This document shows, piece after piece, positions 13,254-20,555 of a stretch of DNA of 36,856 nt (positions are counted from its first letter, which is position 1; every line of letters begins with the position of its first letter). The position numbers and the translations under genes are program-made. This stretch comes from Candidatus Aerophobota bacterium (lineage in GTDB: Bacteria > Aerophobota > Aerophobia > Aerophobales > AE-B3A). The stretch covers positions 1-36,856 of the forward strand of contig JAUWXE010000003.1 of NCBI GenBank assembly GCA_030616535.1, in the 5' to 3' direction. The notes beneath the pieces were generated by a model, which did not search any database, had not been told where the DNA came from, and worked only from the letters and a program-made list of their open reading frames with translations.

Positions 13254-14587
13254 TTTTCAACAGTGAGTATGAAAGTGTCCATAAAGAAAAGTTTATTATC
13301 GCTACATATTATGTGGAACACAAAGCGGAAGGTGAGATTTTGGACCATTTGAATGTTATCCAGCCTATGCTGCTACAGGGTTCTACCGGGACCTGGCAAA
13401 AAATTCCTGAAGATACTGCAAAAATAAGAGAACTTTTTACCCCTAAGGTCATCGGATATTATCCTGTTCCCACCGAAAGCGAAAACCATAAGAAGGCGAT
13501 TGTAAATATGGCCTTACATACAGAATCTTTCTCTCACAATTTTCCCATGTTGTTGATAGCTATAGCCGGAAATATTCTTTTCTTTCCTGGAGTAATTAAA
13601 TTGGTGGGTATTCATTTTCCTAAAAGCTTTTGCCAGGAGTTCACCGGACCCAAATTTGGTATCTCTGGCATCCGAAAACTCTTAGGAGTTCCTGAAAGAC
13701 CCTTCGTATTAACCATCATTAAACCCAAAATGGGCATGACACCGCAAGAAACTGCAGAACAGGCATACAAAGCTGCAATCGGGGGATCGGATATGGTTAA
13801 AGATGATGAGATGTGTAGCGAGACCTTTAACTGTTCCTTTAAAGATCGAGTCAGGATGGTTAGCCAGGCATTGAAAAGAGCTTATGAGGAGAACGGGCAA
13901 AAGACTCTCTACTTTGTGAGTATCACTGACAGACCCAGTAAGATGAAGCACAAAGCCAAACTAGCTATAGAAATGGGGGCTGGCGGCCTTCTGGTGGGCT
14001 TTACCGCTGGTTACTCTGTCATTCGAGATCTAGCTAAGGATTCGGATATTAACGTACCCATACTTATGCATCCTACCAGTGTAGCTTCCCAGACTTCAGT
14101 CTTTAGATTCCCTGTTATCTGTAAGCTAGCACGATTGGCCGGTGCTGACTTAGTGCTCAATGCTACCCGCTGGGCTACTTTGCCCTTTGTATCTTTAGAG
14201 GATGGCGTAAGAGCTAATCAAATCCTGCAGGCTCCTATGTATCATATTAATCCATCTCTTTCTGCTCCCAGTGGAGGAATGCACCCTGGTCTGGTTCCTG
14301 AATTAGTGAAAGAATGTGGTCCCGATATTTTTATTCCTGCAGGAGGAGGTATTCACGGTCATCCTAAAGGTACAACCGCTGGAGCAAAAGCTATGCGACA
14401 GGCTATTGAGGCTACTATGAGAGAAATATCACTGGAAGAAGCCTCTAAGGCTCCGGATAACCGAGAGCTGAAAGATGCAGTGGAGAAATTTGGAATCTTT
14501 CATCGTCCCACCACTAGATGGTTTAGAACAGTTTCAGAGTGGGAGAATAAAACTTCTATATTGACAGGTTACGATTACAGTAAGTAA
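13229..14587 (+). CDS. RuBisCO-like protein (form IV), large-subunit fold
   Basis: The 452 residues have the RuBisCO large-subunit fold. Compared with spinach numbering, the protein keeps KPK (Lys165, Lys167 for 175, 177), the metal site Lys191-Asp193-Glu194 (KDDE, for 201, 203, 204), STGTW (52-56), Asn115 (for 123), His281 (for 294), SGG (348-350) and AGGG (371-374). It lacks Glu60 (Gln50), Arg295 (Pro282), His327 (Asn311) and any Lys in loop 6 where Lys334 should be. So carboxylase activity is unlikely, while enolisation at the Mg site remains possible. The phosphate site P1 is intact and P2 is lost, which suggests a monophosphate substrate, agreeing with the kinase upstream. Known RLPs with this logic are MtnW enolase and the apionate enzymes OiaT/OiaX. 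ATG 13229 has GGAG 6 nt upstream; ATG 13190 has no SD. Confidence 0.9.
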   Translation: MEATYDPLVFNSEYESVHKEKFIIATYYVEHKAEGEILDHLNVIQPMLLQGSTGTWQKIPEDTAKIRELFTPKVIGYYPVPTESENHKKAIVNMALHTESFSHNFPMLLIAIAGNILFFPGVIKLVGIHFPKSFCQEFTGPKFGISGIRKLLGVPERPFVLTIIKPKMGMTPQETAEQAYKAAIGGSDMVKDDEMCSETFNCSFKDRVRMVSQALKRAYEENGQKTLYFVSITDRPSKMKHKAKLAIEMGAGGLLVGFTAGYSVIRDLAKDSDINVPILMHPTSVASQTSVFRFPVICKLARLAGADLVLNATRWATLPFVSLEDGVRANQILQAPMYHINPSLSAPSGGMHPGLVPELVKECGPDIFIPAGGGIHGHPKGTTAGAKAMRQAIEATMREISLEEASKAPDNRELKDAVEKFGIFHRPTTRWFRTVSEWENKTSILTGYDYSK

Positions 14588-14619
14588 AAACATAATTTAT
14601 TGCACAAGGAGGGACGAAA

Positions 14620-15603
14620 ATGAGAAAAATTAAGTTCTCGGCTGGTTTAGCAGCATTTGGAAATGGAATCGACCGCTATGTAAACTTGGGATACAAAGAA
14701 AGTGTAACTGTTGAAAAAATGATTGAATTGGCTGGTGCTGTAGAAGACCTGGAGGGTGTTGAACTTGTAGAAAACTGGCATGTTAATAAAAATAATTTAA
14801 ATGCGATCAAAGAATGTTTAGAAAAATATAGGTTTAAAGTATCAATGGTCATTCCAGATCTTTGGGCAACTAAGAAATGGGCTATGGGAAGTCTAAGTGC
14901 AAAGGATGCAAAAACAAGGGAGGAGGCTAAGGAAACTATTATTAATGCTATAGAAATGGCTAAGAGGATTGATTGTGATTTAATCGATGTTTGGTTTGGC
15001 CAGGACGGATGGGATTACTCCTTTGAGGTTGACTATCTCCAATCCTGGCAATTTTTAGTAGAGGGATTGAGGGAAGTTGCTGATTATGACGCCGGTATAA
15101 GAATTGGGATAGAGCATAAAATTAAAGAGCCGCGATGCTTTGCTCATGTAGGCTCCATTGGGAAACTTATGCTCCTTATCAAAGAAGTAGAAAGACCCAA
15201 TATAGGAGTAGTATGTGATTTTGGCCACTGTTTTGAGGGTTATGAGAATCTGGGACAGGTACTGGCTCTAATGAAACATTATGGGGTAAAACTGTTTCAT
15301 ACTCACTTCAATGATAACTATCGTCTATGGGATGACGATCTGATTTCTTGTTCTGTACATACCATTGAATACATTGAAGCTTTCTATTGGTTACAAAAGG
15401 TAGATTACCAGGGTTGGTACTCCCTTGATATTTTCCCCTTCCGTATTGATAGCATCAAAGCTGCTACGGAAAGCATAAAATGGATAAAAGCTCTGGCAGG
15501 AGTGGTAGATAAAGTTGGAGTTGATAAGATTGATGAGGTCATCAAAGATGGCGATGCCTGTGATGCTCAGAAGCTCATTCGAGAGGCAATATTTGGCTTT
15601 TAG
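14620..15603 (+). CDS. Xylose-isomerase-like TIM-barrel protein (AP endonuclease 2 superfamily)
   Basis: This is probably a metal-dependent sugar or sugar-phosphate isomerase, epimerase or related lyase; some superfamily members are decarboxylases (OiaC in apionate breakdown). The likely metal ligands are Glu in IGIEHK (about 165), Asp-His in VCDFGHCFEG (about 199-202), His in FHTHFND (about 227-229) and Asp in YSLDIFPF near the last strand. ATG 14620 follows AAGGAGGG. The length of 327 residues is slightly above the usual 270-310 because of a C-terminal helical tail after residue 285. It sits 32 nt behind the RLP gene and 71 nt before E1 alpha, within one apparent operon. It is only distantly like the minus-strand homologue at 20556-21470, so the two probably act on different compounds. 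Confidence 0.78.
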   Translation: MRKIKFSAGLAAFGNGIDRYVNLGYKESVTVEKMIELAGAVEDLEGVELVENWHVNKNNLNAIKECLEKYRFKVSMVIPDLWATKKWAMGSLSAKDAKTREEAKETIINAIEMAKRIDCDLIDVWFGQDGWDYSFEVDYLQSWQFLVEGLREVADYDAGIRIGIEHKIKEPRCFAHVGSIGKLMLLIKEVERPNIGVVCDFGHCFEGYENLGQVLALMKHYGVKLFHTHFNDNYRLWDDDLISCSVHTIEYIEAFYWLQKVDYQGWYSLDIFPFRIDSIKAATESIKWIKALAGVVDKVGVDKIDEVIKDGDACDAQKLIREAIFGF

Positions 15604-15674
15604 ATAAGGTTTTCTACGATATCCTTTACAAAAATGAATTTGAAAGGTTTGCACTACATTTCATAGGAGGCTAC

Positions 15675-16640
15675 ATGGAAAAAAGGCTACCAAGAGAGAA
15701 ATTGATTGAAATGTATAGGAAAATGTTAAGGATTAGACACTTTGAAGATAGAATTTACCGACTCTTCTTAAGCGGGACTATGCCAGGGACTATTCATCTT
15801 TCCCAGGGACAGGAGGCAATAGCAGTAGGAGTATGTGCCAATCTCAGTAAGGATGACATAATTACCGGCACCCATCGATCTCATGGTGAAGCTCTGGCTA
15901 AAGGTGTTTCTATGAAATCATTGATGGCCGAACTCTTTGCTCGGTCTAACGGTTGTTGCAAGGGGAAAGGCGGCTCGATGCATGTGGGTGATATTGATGT
16001 AGGAATGCTTCCGGCTATAGCTATAGTGGGAGGAGGAATTCCTGTGGCTACCGGTATAGCACTGGCCTTTAAGATGAAAAGATTAGATCGGGTAGCCGTT
16101 TCCTTCTTCGGAGACGGAGCTTCCAATGAAGGTGCTTTCCATGAGGCGATCAATATGGGAGCTATTTGGGATCTACCCGTCATCTATGTTTGTGAGAACA
16201 ACCTCTATGGAGCCTCTACTCATGTTAGCAAGGTAATGAAGTTAAAAGATATCGCTAATCGAGCTTTCTCTTACGGGATACCGGGGGTGGTGGTGGACGG
16301 CAATGATGTAGTGGCGGTATATGAGGTAGCAAGGAAGGCTATAGATAGAGCAAGGAAAGGTGAGGGTCCAACGTTAATTGAGTGCAAGACCTACCACATA
16401 GGAGGTCATTCTCGTTCTGATCCCAGGCAATATAGAGATAAGGAAGAAGAAAAGAGGTGGCTGGCCAAGGATCCCATCCCCAGAATGAAAAAGAAATTGA
16501 TTGCGACGAATATTTTGAGCTCAGAAAAATCAGAGAATATAGAGGCCGCAATTGAAAAAGAAATAGACGAGGCTATAAAATTTGCCCAGAGTAGTCCCTC
16601 GCCGAAACCAGAAGATGCTCTAAGGGATGTATTTGCTTAA
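15675..16640 (+). CDS. Thiamine-diphosphate-dependent dehydrogenase E1 alpha subunit (AcoA/PdhA-like)
   Basis: This subunit binds thiamine diphosphate through the motif GDGASNEG ... ENN (146-176), the standard GDG-(x)25-30-NN signature. Other family marks are RIRHFEDR (19-26), HLSQGQEA (41-48), THRSHGEALAKG (66-77, active-site His) and the phosphorylation-loop region GGHSRSDP (243-250). The length of 321 residues matches bacterial acetoin or branched-chain E1 alpha. ATG 15675 has AGGAGG upstream. The beta subunit follows, 16 nt after the stop. In normal complexes E2 (lipoyl) and E3 genes come next; here an aldolase homologue does. The pair may decarboxylate or cleave a ketose- or 2-oxoacid-type product of the RLP step, or share E2/E3 encoded elsewhere. 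The substrate is not deducible. Confidence 0.9.
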   Translation: MEKRLPREKLIEMYRKMLRIRHFEDRIYRLFLSGTMPGTIHLSQGQEAIAVGVCANLSKDDIITGTHRSHGEALAKGVSMKSLMAELFARSNGCCKGKGGSMHVGDIDVGMLPAIAIVGGGIPVATGIALAFKMKRLDRVAVSFFGDGASNEGAFHEAINMGAIWDLPVIYVCENNLYGASTHVSKVMKLKDIANRAFSYGIPGVVVDGNDVVAVYEVARKAIDRARKGEGPTLIECKTYHIGGHSRSDPRQYRDKEEEKRWLAKDPIPRMKKKLIATNILSSEKSENIEAAIEKEIDEAIKFAQSSPSPKPEDALRDVFA

Positions 16641-16656
16641 AGTTAAGGAGAATAAA

Positions 16657-17670
16657 TTGAGAAATTTAACTGTAGCGGAAGCTTTAAGAGAAGCGATAAG
16701 AGAAGAGATGAGGAGGGACGAGTCAGTCTTTTGTATTGGAGAGGATATAGGTATCAAAGGAGGCTGGGGAGGGGCTTTTACCGTTACTCTTGGGTTGTCG
16801 GAAGAATTTGGACACGAAAGGATTCTAGATACCCCCATCTCGGAGCTTGGTATAGCTGGTATAGCTGTAGGGGCAGCTCTTGCTGGAATGAGACCCATAG
16901 CCGATGTAGAATACGGAGATTTTATCTTCTTGGCCATGGATCAGCTCATAAATAATGCAGCTAAACTCCGATATATGTCAGCCGGCAAGTTAAAGGTTCC
17001 TATGGTTATGCGAATTCCCGTAGGAGCTTCAGGCAGAGGAGCCCAACATGCTCAATCCCTAGAGTCTTATTTTGTTCATGTTCCTGGACTCAAAGTTGTC
17101 TGTCCTTCTAATGCCTATGATGCCAAAGGACTTCTAAAAACAGCTATAAGGGACGATAATCCCGTAATGTTCTTTGAACACAAGCTTCTATACGGCGCTA
17201 AAGGAAGAAGGGAAGGTATAGATGCTCGAGGAGAAGTACCGGAAGAAGAGTATTTACTTCCTTTCGGAGTAGCTGAGATAAAAAGAGAGGGAGAGGATGT
17301 AACAGTAGTGGCCACCTTAAGAATGGTTTACGCAGCGTTATCGGCCGCTGAGGAACTGGAAAAAAGGGGGATAAGCGTGGAAGTGATAGATCCTCGAACT
17401 CTCACTCCTTTGGATTTAGAAACGATTTTAAAATCTGTTCATAAAACAAATAGGTTGATTATTGTTCATGAGGATAATTTAACTGGGGGATGGGGAGCAG
17501 AGTTAGCCACTCGGGTAACTAGTGAAGCTTTTGACTGGCTAGATGTTCCTGTAACGCGGATTGCTGCCCCAGATACCCCTGTTCCCTTTGCTCCCATAAT
17601 GGAAAATTATTTTGTCCCGAACAGTGAAGATATAGTTAGAACTGCAGCGAGTGTATTGGGTAAAAGTTAA
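16657..17670 (+). CDS. Thiamine-diphosphate-dependent dehydrogenase E1 beta subunit (AcoB/PdhB-like)
   Basis: This is the partner of E1 alpha, forming an alpha2-beta2 enzyme. TTG 16657 is chosen because AAGGAG (16645-16650) lies 6 nt upstream and the family N-terminus (RNLTVAEALREAI) begins there; ATG 16627 lies inside the alpha gene and has no SD. The motifs are GEDIG (28-32), DTPISELGIAG with the cofactor-activating Glu63, VEYGDFIFLAMDQLINNAAK (84-103) and GAQHAQSLES with His131. The C-terminal transketolase-type domain (about 200-325) contains VEVIDPRTLTPLD. The length of 337 residues is standard. The next start (17702) is 31 nt away. There is no lipoyl E2 gene in the window. Both subunits look complete and unlikely to be decayed. 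Confidence 0.9.
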   Translation: MRNLTVAEALREAIREEMRRDESVFCIGEDIGIKGGWGGAFTVTLGLSEEFGHERILDTPISELGIAGIAVGAALAGMRPIADVEYGDFIFLAMDQLINNAAKLRYMSAGKLKVPMVMRIPVGASGRGAQHAQSLESYFVHVPGLKVVCPSNAYDAKGLLKTAIRDDNPVMFFEHKLLYGAKGRREGIDARGEVPEEEYLLPFGVAEIKREGEDVTVVATLRMVYAALSAAEELEKRGISVEVIDPRTLTPLDLETILKSVHKTNRLIIVHEDNLTGGWGAELATRVTSEAFDWLDVPVTRIAAPDTPVPFAPIMENYFVPNSEDIVRTAASVLGKS

Positions 17671-17701
17671 AGATCACAATATAAAATTAAGGAATTGCAA
17701 A

Positions 17702-18610
17702 ATGGCACTTATCCCAATGAAAAAAATGTTAGTGAAGGCCCAAAAGGAAAGATACGCAGTAGGGTACTTTGAGTCTTGGAATTTGGAGTCTCTGCAGGCA
17801 ATTATTAATGCAGCAGAAGAGGTGTGCTCATCAGTAATCGTTGGATTCAGCGGTAGATTCTTAGCCGAGCCGGGCAGGTTAATGCCCGAAAAAATCGAAT
17901 ATTACGCTTCCATGGGAAAGGTGTTCGGTGAAAACACCTCGGTCCCAACAGCCTTAATTTTGAATGAAGCGTCTGATTTTGCATGGATCGAAAAGGCCAT
18001 AGAACTTGGCTTTACCGCTGTAATGTTTGAGGATGAATCATTGTCTGCCGTAAAAGAGGTGAATTTTATTAAAAAGGCAGTTAAAATAGCTCATTCAAAA
18101 GGTGTTTCTGTAGAAGCTCAATTGGGAATTTTGCCAGTAGCAGAAAAAAGAGGAGTCACCGAGGAGATAGCAAAAGATATTTCTTTAACCGATCCCGAAA
18201 AAGCTGCTCAATTTGTAAAAGAAACTGGTATTGATGCCCTGTCGATTTCTGTCGGCAATATTCACTCTTTAACCAAAGGTAAGGCGGAAATTGATTTTGA
18301 TAGGCTTAAACACATTAGAGAAGTGGTAGATATACCCTTAGTTTTACATGGAGGAACAGGACTTGCAGATGATACCGCGAGAAGAGCAATCAAATTAGGA
18401 ATATGTAAAATCAATATTGGAGCTTTACTTAAACAGACTTTCATTAAGGGGATAAAAAAGAAGCTTGGTACTTACTTTAACGGCTATTCAGACCCCCATG
18501 AATTTTTAGGATCAGGCAAAGAAAGGGATATATTAATGGCTGGTGCGCTAGAGATGAGGGATGTAATTAAAGAAAAAATGAAAGTTTACGGCTCATCTGG
18601 CAGAGCATAA
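17702..18610 (+). CDS. Class II aldolase family protein with altered catalytic motif
   Basis: The fold is that of class II fructose-bisphosphate/tagatose-bisphosphate aldolases (FbaA, KbaY): NAAEEVCSSVIVGFS (36-50), GFTAVMFEDESLS (103-115), HSKGVSVEAQLG (131-142), SVGNIHSLTKG (183-193) and LVLHGGTGL (213-221). The usual motif LHLDHA reads LILNEA (85-90), so the metal-binding His becomes Glu89, the catalytic Asp becomes Asn88 and the preceding His becomes Ile86. VEAELG is VEAQLG. The other two metal His (188, 216) remain. A metal may still bind through Glu-His-His, but ordinary aldol cleavage is doubtful. ATG 17702 has AAGGAA 7 nt upstream; the earlier ATG 17651 lies inside E1 beta. The length of 302 residues is normal. 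It may be a lyase or epimerase for a different intermediate of the RLP pathway. Confidence 0.8.
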   Translation: MALIPMKKMLVKAQKERYAVGYFESWNLESLQAIINAAEEVCSSVIVGFSGRFLAEPGRLMPEKIEYYASMGKVFGENTSVPTALILNEASDFAWIEKAIELGFTAVMFEDESLSAVKEVNFIKKAVKIAHSKGVSVEAQLGILPVAEKRGVTEEIAKDISLTDPEKAAQFVKETGIDALSISVGNIHSLTKGKAEIDFDRLKHIREVVDIPLVLHGGTGLADDTARRAIKLGICKINIGALLKQTFIKGIKKKLGTYFNGYSDPHEFLGSGKERDILMAGALEMRDVIKEKMKVYGSSGRA

Positions 18611-18636
18611 TAAACATAGATATAAAATGAGGATAG

Positions 18637-19263
18637 ATGAAAATGAAGATGAGAGCAGCTATTTATCACGGGATTCAGGATGTGAGATTGGAAGAAGTAG
18701 AAATTCCTCAGATTAACTCTGATGAAGTATTAGTGAAAATAAAGGTGGCTTTAACTTGTGGTACGGATCGGAAGATGTACCTCAGAGGTTATCATCTAGT
18801 TAATCCTCCCTTTGTTTTTGGCCATGAATTTGCTGGAGATATCGTAAAGGTGGGAGCTAATGTAAGAAATTTCGAAGAAGGTATGAGAGTAGTAGCAGCA
18901 AATTCTGCACCCTGCAATAAATGTTTTTACTGTAAGATAGGTAGGGAAAGTTTATGTAAAGATCTAACCTTCAGACTTAACGGTGCCTTTGCTGAATATG
19001 TAAAAATCCCTAGAGATATCGTAGAACAGAATTTACTGGAAATTCCGTGCAACATCTTTTACAAAGAGGCAGCTCTGGTAGAACCCTTGGCCTGCGTTGT
19101 ACACGGGATACAAGAGTCAAACATAAGGCTAGCCCAACTTCCACATTTTCAAAAAAAATGTGGTGTTTATGGTGGTTTGCGAGTTCATTCAGTCACTATA
19201 TTTGAAGAGTGCCATGTTTTTATGGGTTTCATAACCTCGGAGGGAATACCAAGATTCTTATAG
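18637..19263 (+). pseudogene. 5' part of a zinc-dependent alcohol/polyol dehydrogenase (MDR), truncated
   Basis: Residues 1-165 are a good medium-chain dehydrogenase N-terminal domain. They include catalytic zinc Cys in LTCGTDRKMYL, GHEFAGDIVKVG, structural zinc cysteines CNKCFYCKIGRESLC, FAEYVKIP, and EAALVEPLACVVHGIQ. The Rossmann domain that should follow is missing. From about 19133 the frame runs into unrelated sequence and stops at 19263, about 150-200 residues short. The junction lies just before a 9-bp inverted repeat (19141-19163). ATG 18637 follows a GAGGAT SD. It is the last gene of the plus-strand catabolic block. The full-length dehydrogenase on the opposite strand (19458-20534) may cover its function. 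Truncation by deletion or by a mobile element that later decayed is the simplest reading. Confidence 0.78.
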
Positions 19264-19457
19264 ATTTCAAGATGCTCTGGTTCTGCATTGACCCCTCCCC
19301 GGACTGGACTCGAACTAAGAGGATATTACATCAAAATGTAGATAAACAAATTGGTGGGGTGTATTTCTTGGTTGAAGAACCGAAAAAGATGGATTATGCC
19401 AGATAGATCGAGAGTGTTTAAGGAATAGAGTAGATTGTTATTGATTTTGCCAATTTT
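19133..19457. other. Deletion/insertion scar with short inverted repeat, no recognisable gene
   Basis: Sequence similarity to the dehydrogenase ends near 19133. CCACATTTT (19141-19149) pairs with AAAATGTGG (19155-19163). The following 290 nt hold two overlapping short frames without SDs and without likeness to any family I know. No insertion-sequence ends could be paired. The stretch separates the plus-strand sugar block from the convergent minus-strand dehydrogenase. Confidence 0.5.
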
Positions 19458-20534
19458 TTACGGAACTACTAGACCTTTAATAGCATTGTCCTTGCGCTCT
19501 TTAATGGTTTTCAATGCTGTCAGAACATCATCTAGAGAAAATCTGTGGGTAATCAAAGAGCTAACATCAACAAGTTTCTTATCGATAGCCTGAAGAGCGG
19601 TGGGCCAGGTAAAAGGTGCCAGCCAGGAGAATCGGATGGTCTTATCCCATAAAAGTGAGTCAAGAGCGGGAACTTTGAGAGTATCATTCGGGCCGGGAAG
19701 GCCAAAGTAAACTACGACAGCCTTTCTTCCAGAAATAGTGAGGGCATCCTGCATTGGCTTTAAAGCCCCGGTGGCACAGATAACTCTATCAGCCATCCTT
19801 CCTTCAGTTAGCTCCTTAATTCTTTCTTTTAAATCATCAATGCAATAGGGGGATTTTTTTTCTTTGGTATTTAAAATGAAATCTGCTCCCAGCTTCTTTC
19901 CCAGTTTGAGTCGATAGTCCCTCGTGCCAACCAGCACTACAGTTCCAGCTCCTCTTGATTTGGCCATTTGAGTCATCATCAGCCCTATGGGGCCGGGACC
20001 AAAGATAACGCAGAAATCACCCAGAGAAATGTCGAGATTCTCAATCCCATAGGTGGCGCAGGATAAAGGCTCGGTAAAGGCTGCCTGCTCAAAGCTAACC
20101 CTTGAGGGAAGTTTATGGACCCCGGTATATTTAGATTTAACATATTCGGCAAAGGCACCATGGGTGGAGACCCCAATCACACTTTTATTTTCACAGAGAT
20201 TAACCATTCCTCTGGCACAAACTCCGCAGGCGCTGCAGTACTGAACCGGGTCCACCGTAACTCGATCCCCAGCCTCGAATAATCCTTTCTCCTTAGGAAT
20301 TCTCCCCACCTCGACCACCTCTCCAGAAAATTCGTGGCCTAAAATTAACGGACCCTTACCGGTGAGTGTTTCCAGAGGACTTAACCCCCAATAGTAAGCA
20401 ATATCCGATCCACAGATACCACAGGCTTTGACCTTGACCAGAACTTCATCTTCTAAAGGAGAGGGAATAGGAACCTCTTCCAATCTCATCTTTTCTGGCT
20501 CATAAAAAACCTGCGCTTTCATCATTTTAGCCAT
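19458..20534 (-). CDS. Zinc-dependent alcohol/polyol dehydrogenase (MDR superfamily)
   Basis: This is a complete 358-residue NAD(P)-dependent dehydrogenase of the sorbitol/threonine-dehydrogenase type, probably acting on a secondary alcohol of a sugar or polyol. The catalytic-domain marks are CGICGSD (38-44), LGHEFSGEV (65-73) and structural zinc cysteines CSACGVCARGMVNLC (99-113). FAEYVKSKY and EQAAFTEPLSCATYGIE follow, and the Rossmann glycine motif is GPGPIGL (about 182-188). The end of the second Rossmann strand reads VGTRDYR without the Asp usual for NAD enzymes, which hints at NADP preference. ATG 20534 lies behind an AAGAGGTAA SD on the minus strand. It is the second gene after the isomerase at 20556-21470, 21 nt apart, and shares that gene's promoter. 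It probably belongs to the same sugar metabolism. Confidence 0.88.
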   Translation of the reverse strand: MAKMMKAQVFYEPEKMRLEEVPIPSPLEDEVLVKVKACGICGSDIAYYWGLSPLETLTGKGPLILGHEFSGEVVEVGRIPKEKGLFEAGDRVTVDPVQYCSACGVCARGMVNLCENKSVIGVSTHGAFAEYVKSKYTGVHKLPSRVSFEQAAFTEPLSCATYGIENLDISLGDFCVIFGPGPIGLMMTQMAKSRGAGTVVLVGTRDYRLKLGKKLGADFILNTKEKKSPYCIDDLKERIKELTEGRMADRVICATGALKPMQDALTISGRKAVVVYFGLPGPNDTLKVPALDSLLWDKTIRFSWLAPFTWPTALQAIDKKLVDVSSLITHRFSLDDVLTALKTIKERKDNAIKGLVVP

Positions 20535-20555
20535 GAGTATTACCTCTTAAAGGAT

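Noticed and set aside
11597..18610. Assigning the locus to D-apiose/apionate catabolism
   Set aside because: The kinase is FGGY and not the OiaK type, and E1-type subunits are not the split transketolase of that pathway. RLP phylogeny would be needed.
19301..19322. tRNA-like T-arm (GTTCGAGTCC on the minus strand) as a remnant tRNA or attachment site
   Set aside because: The flanking five bases do not pair and no anticodon or D-arm can be placed.
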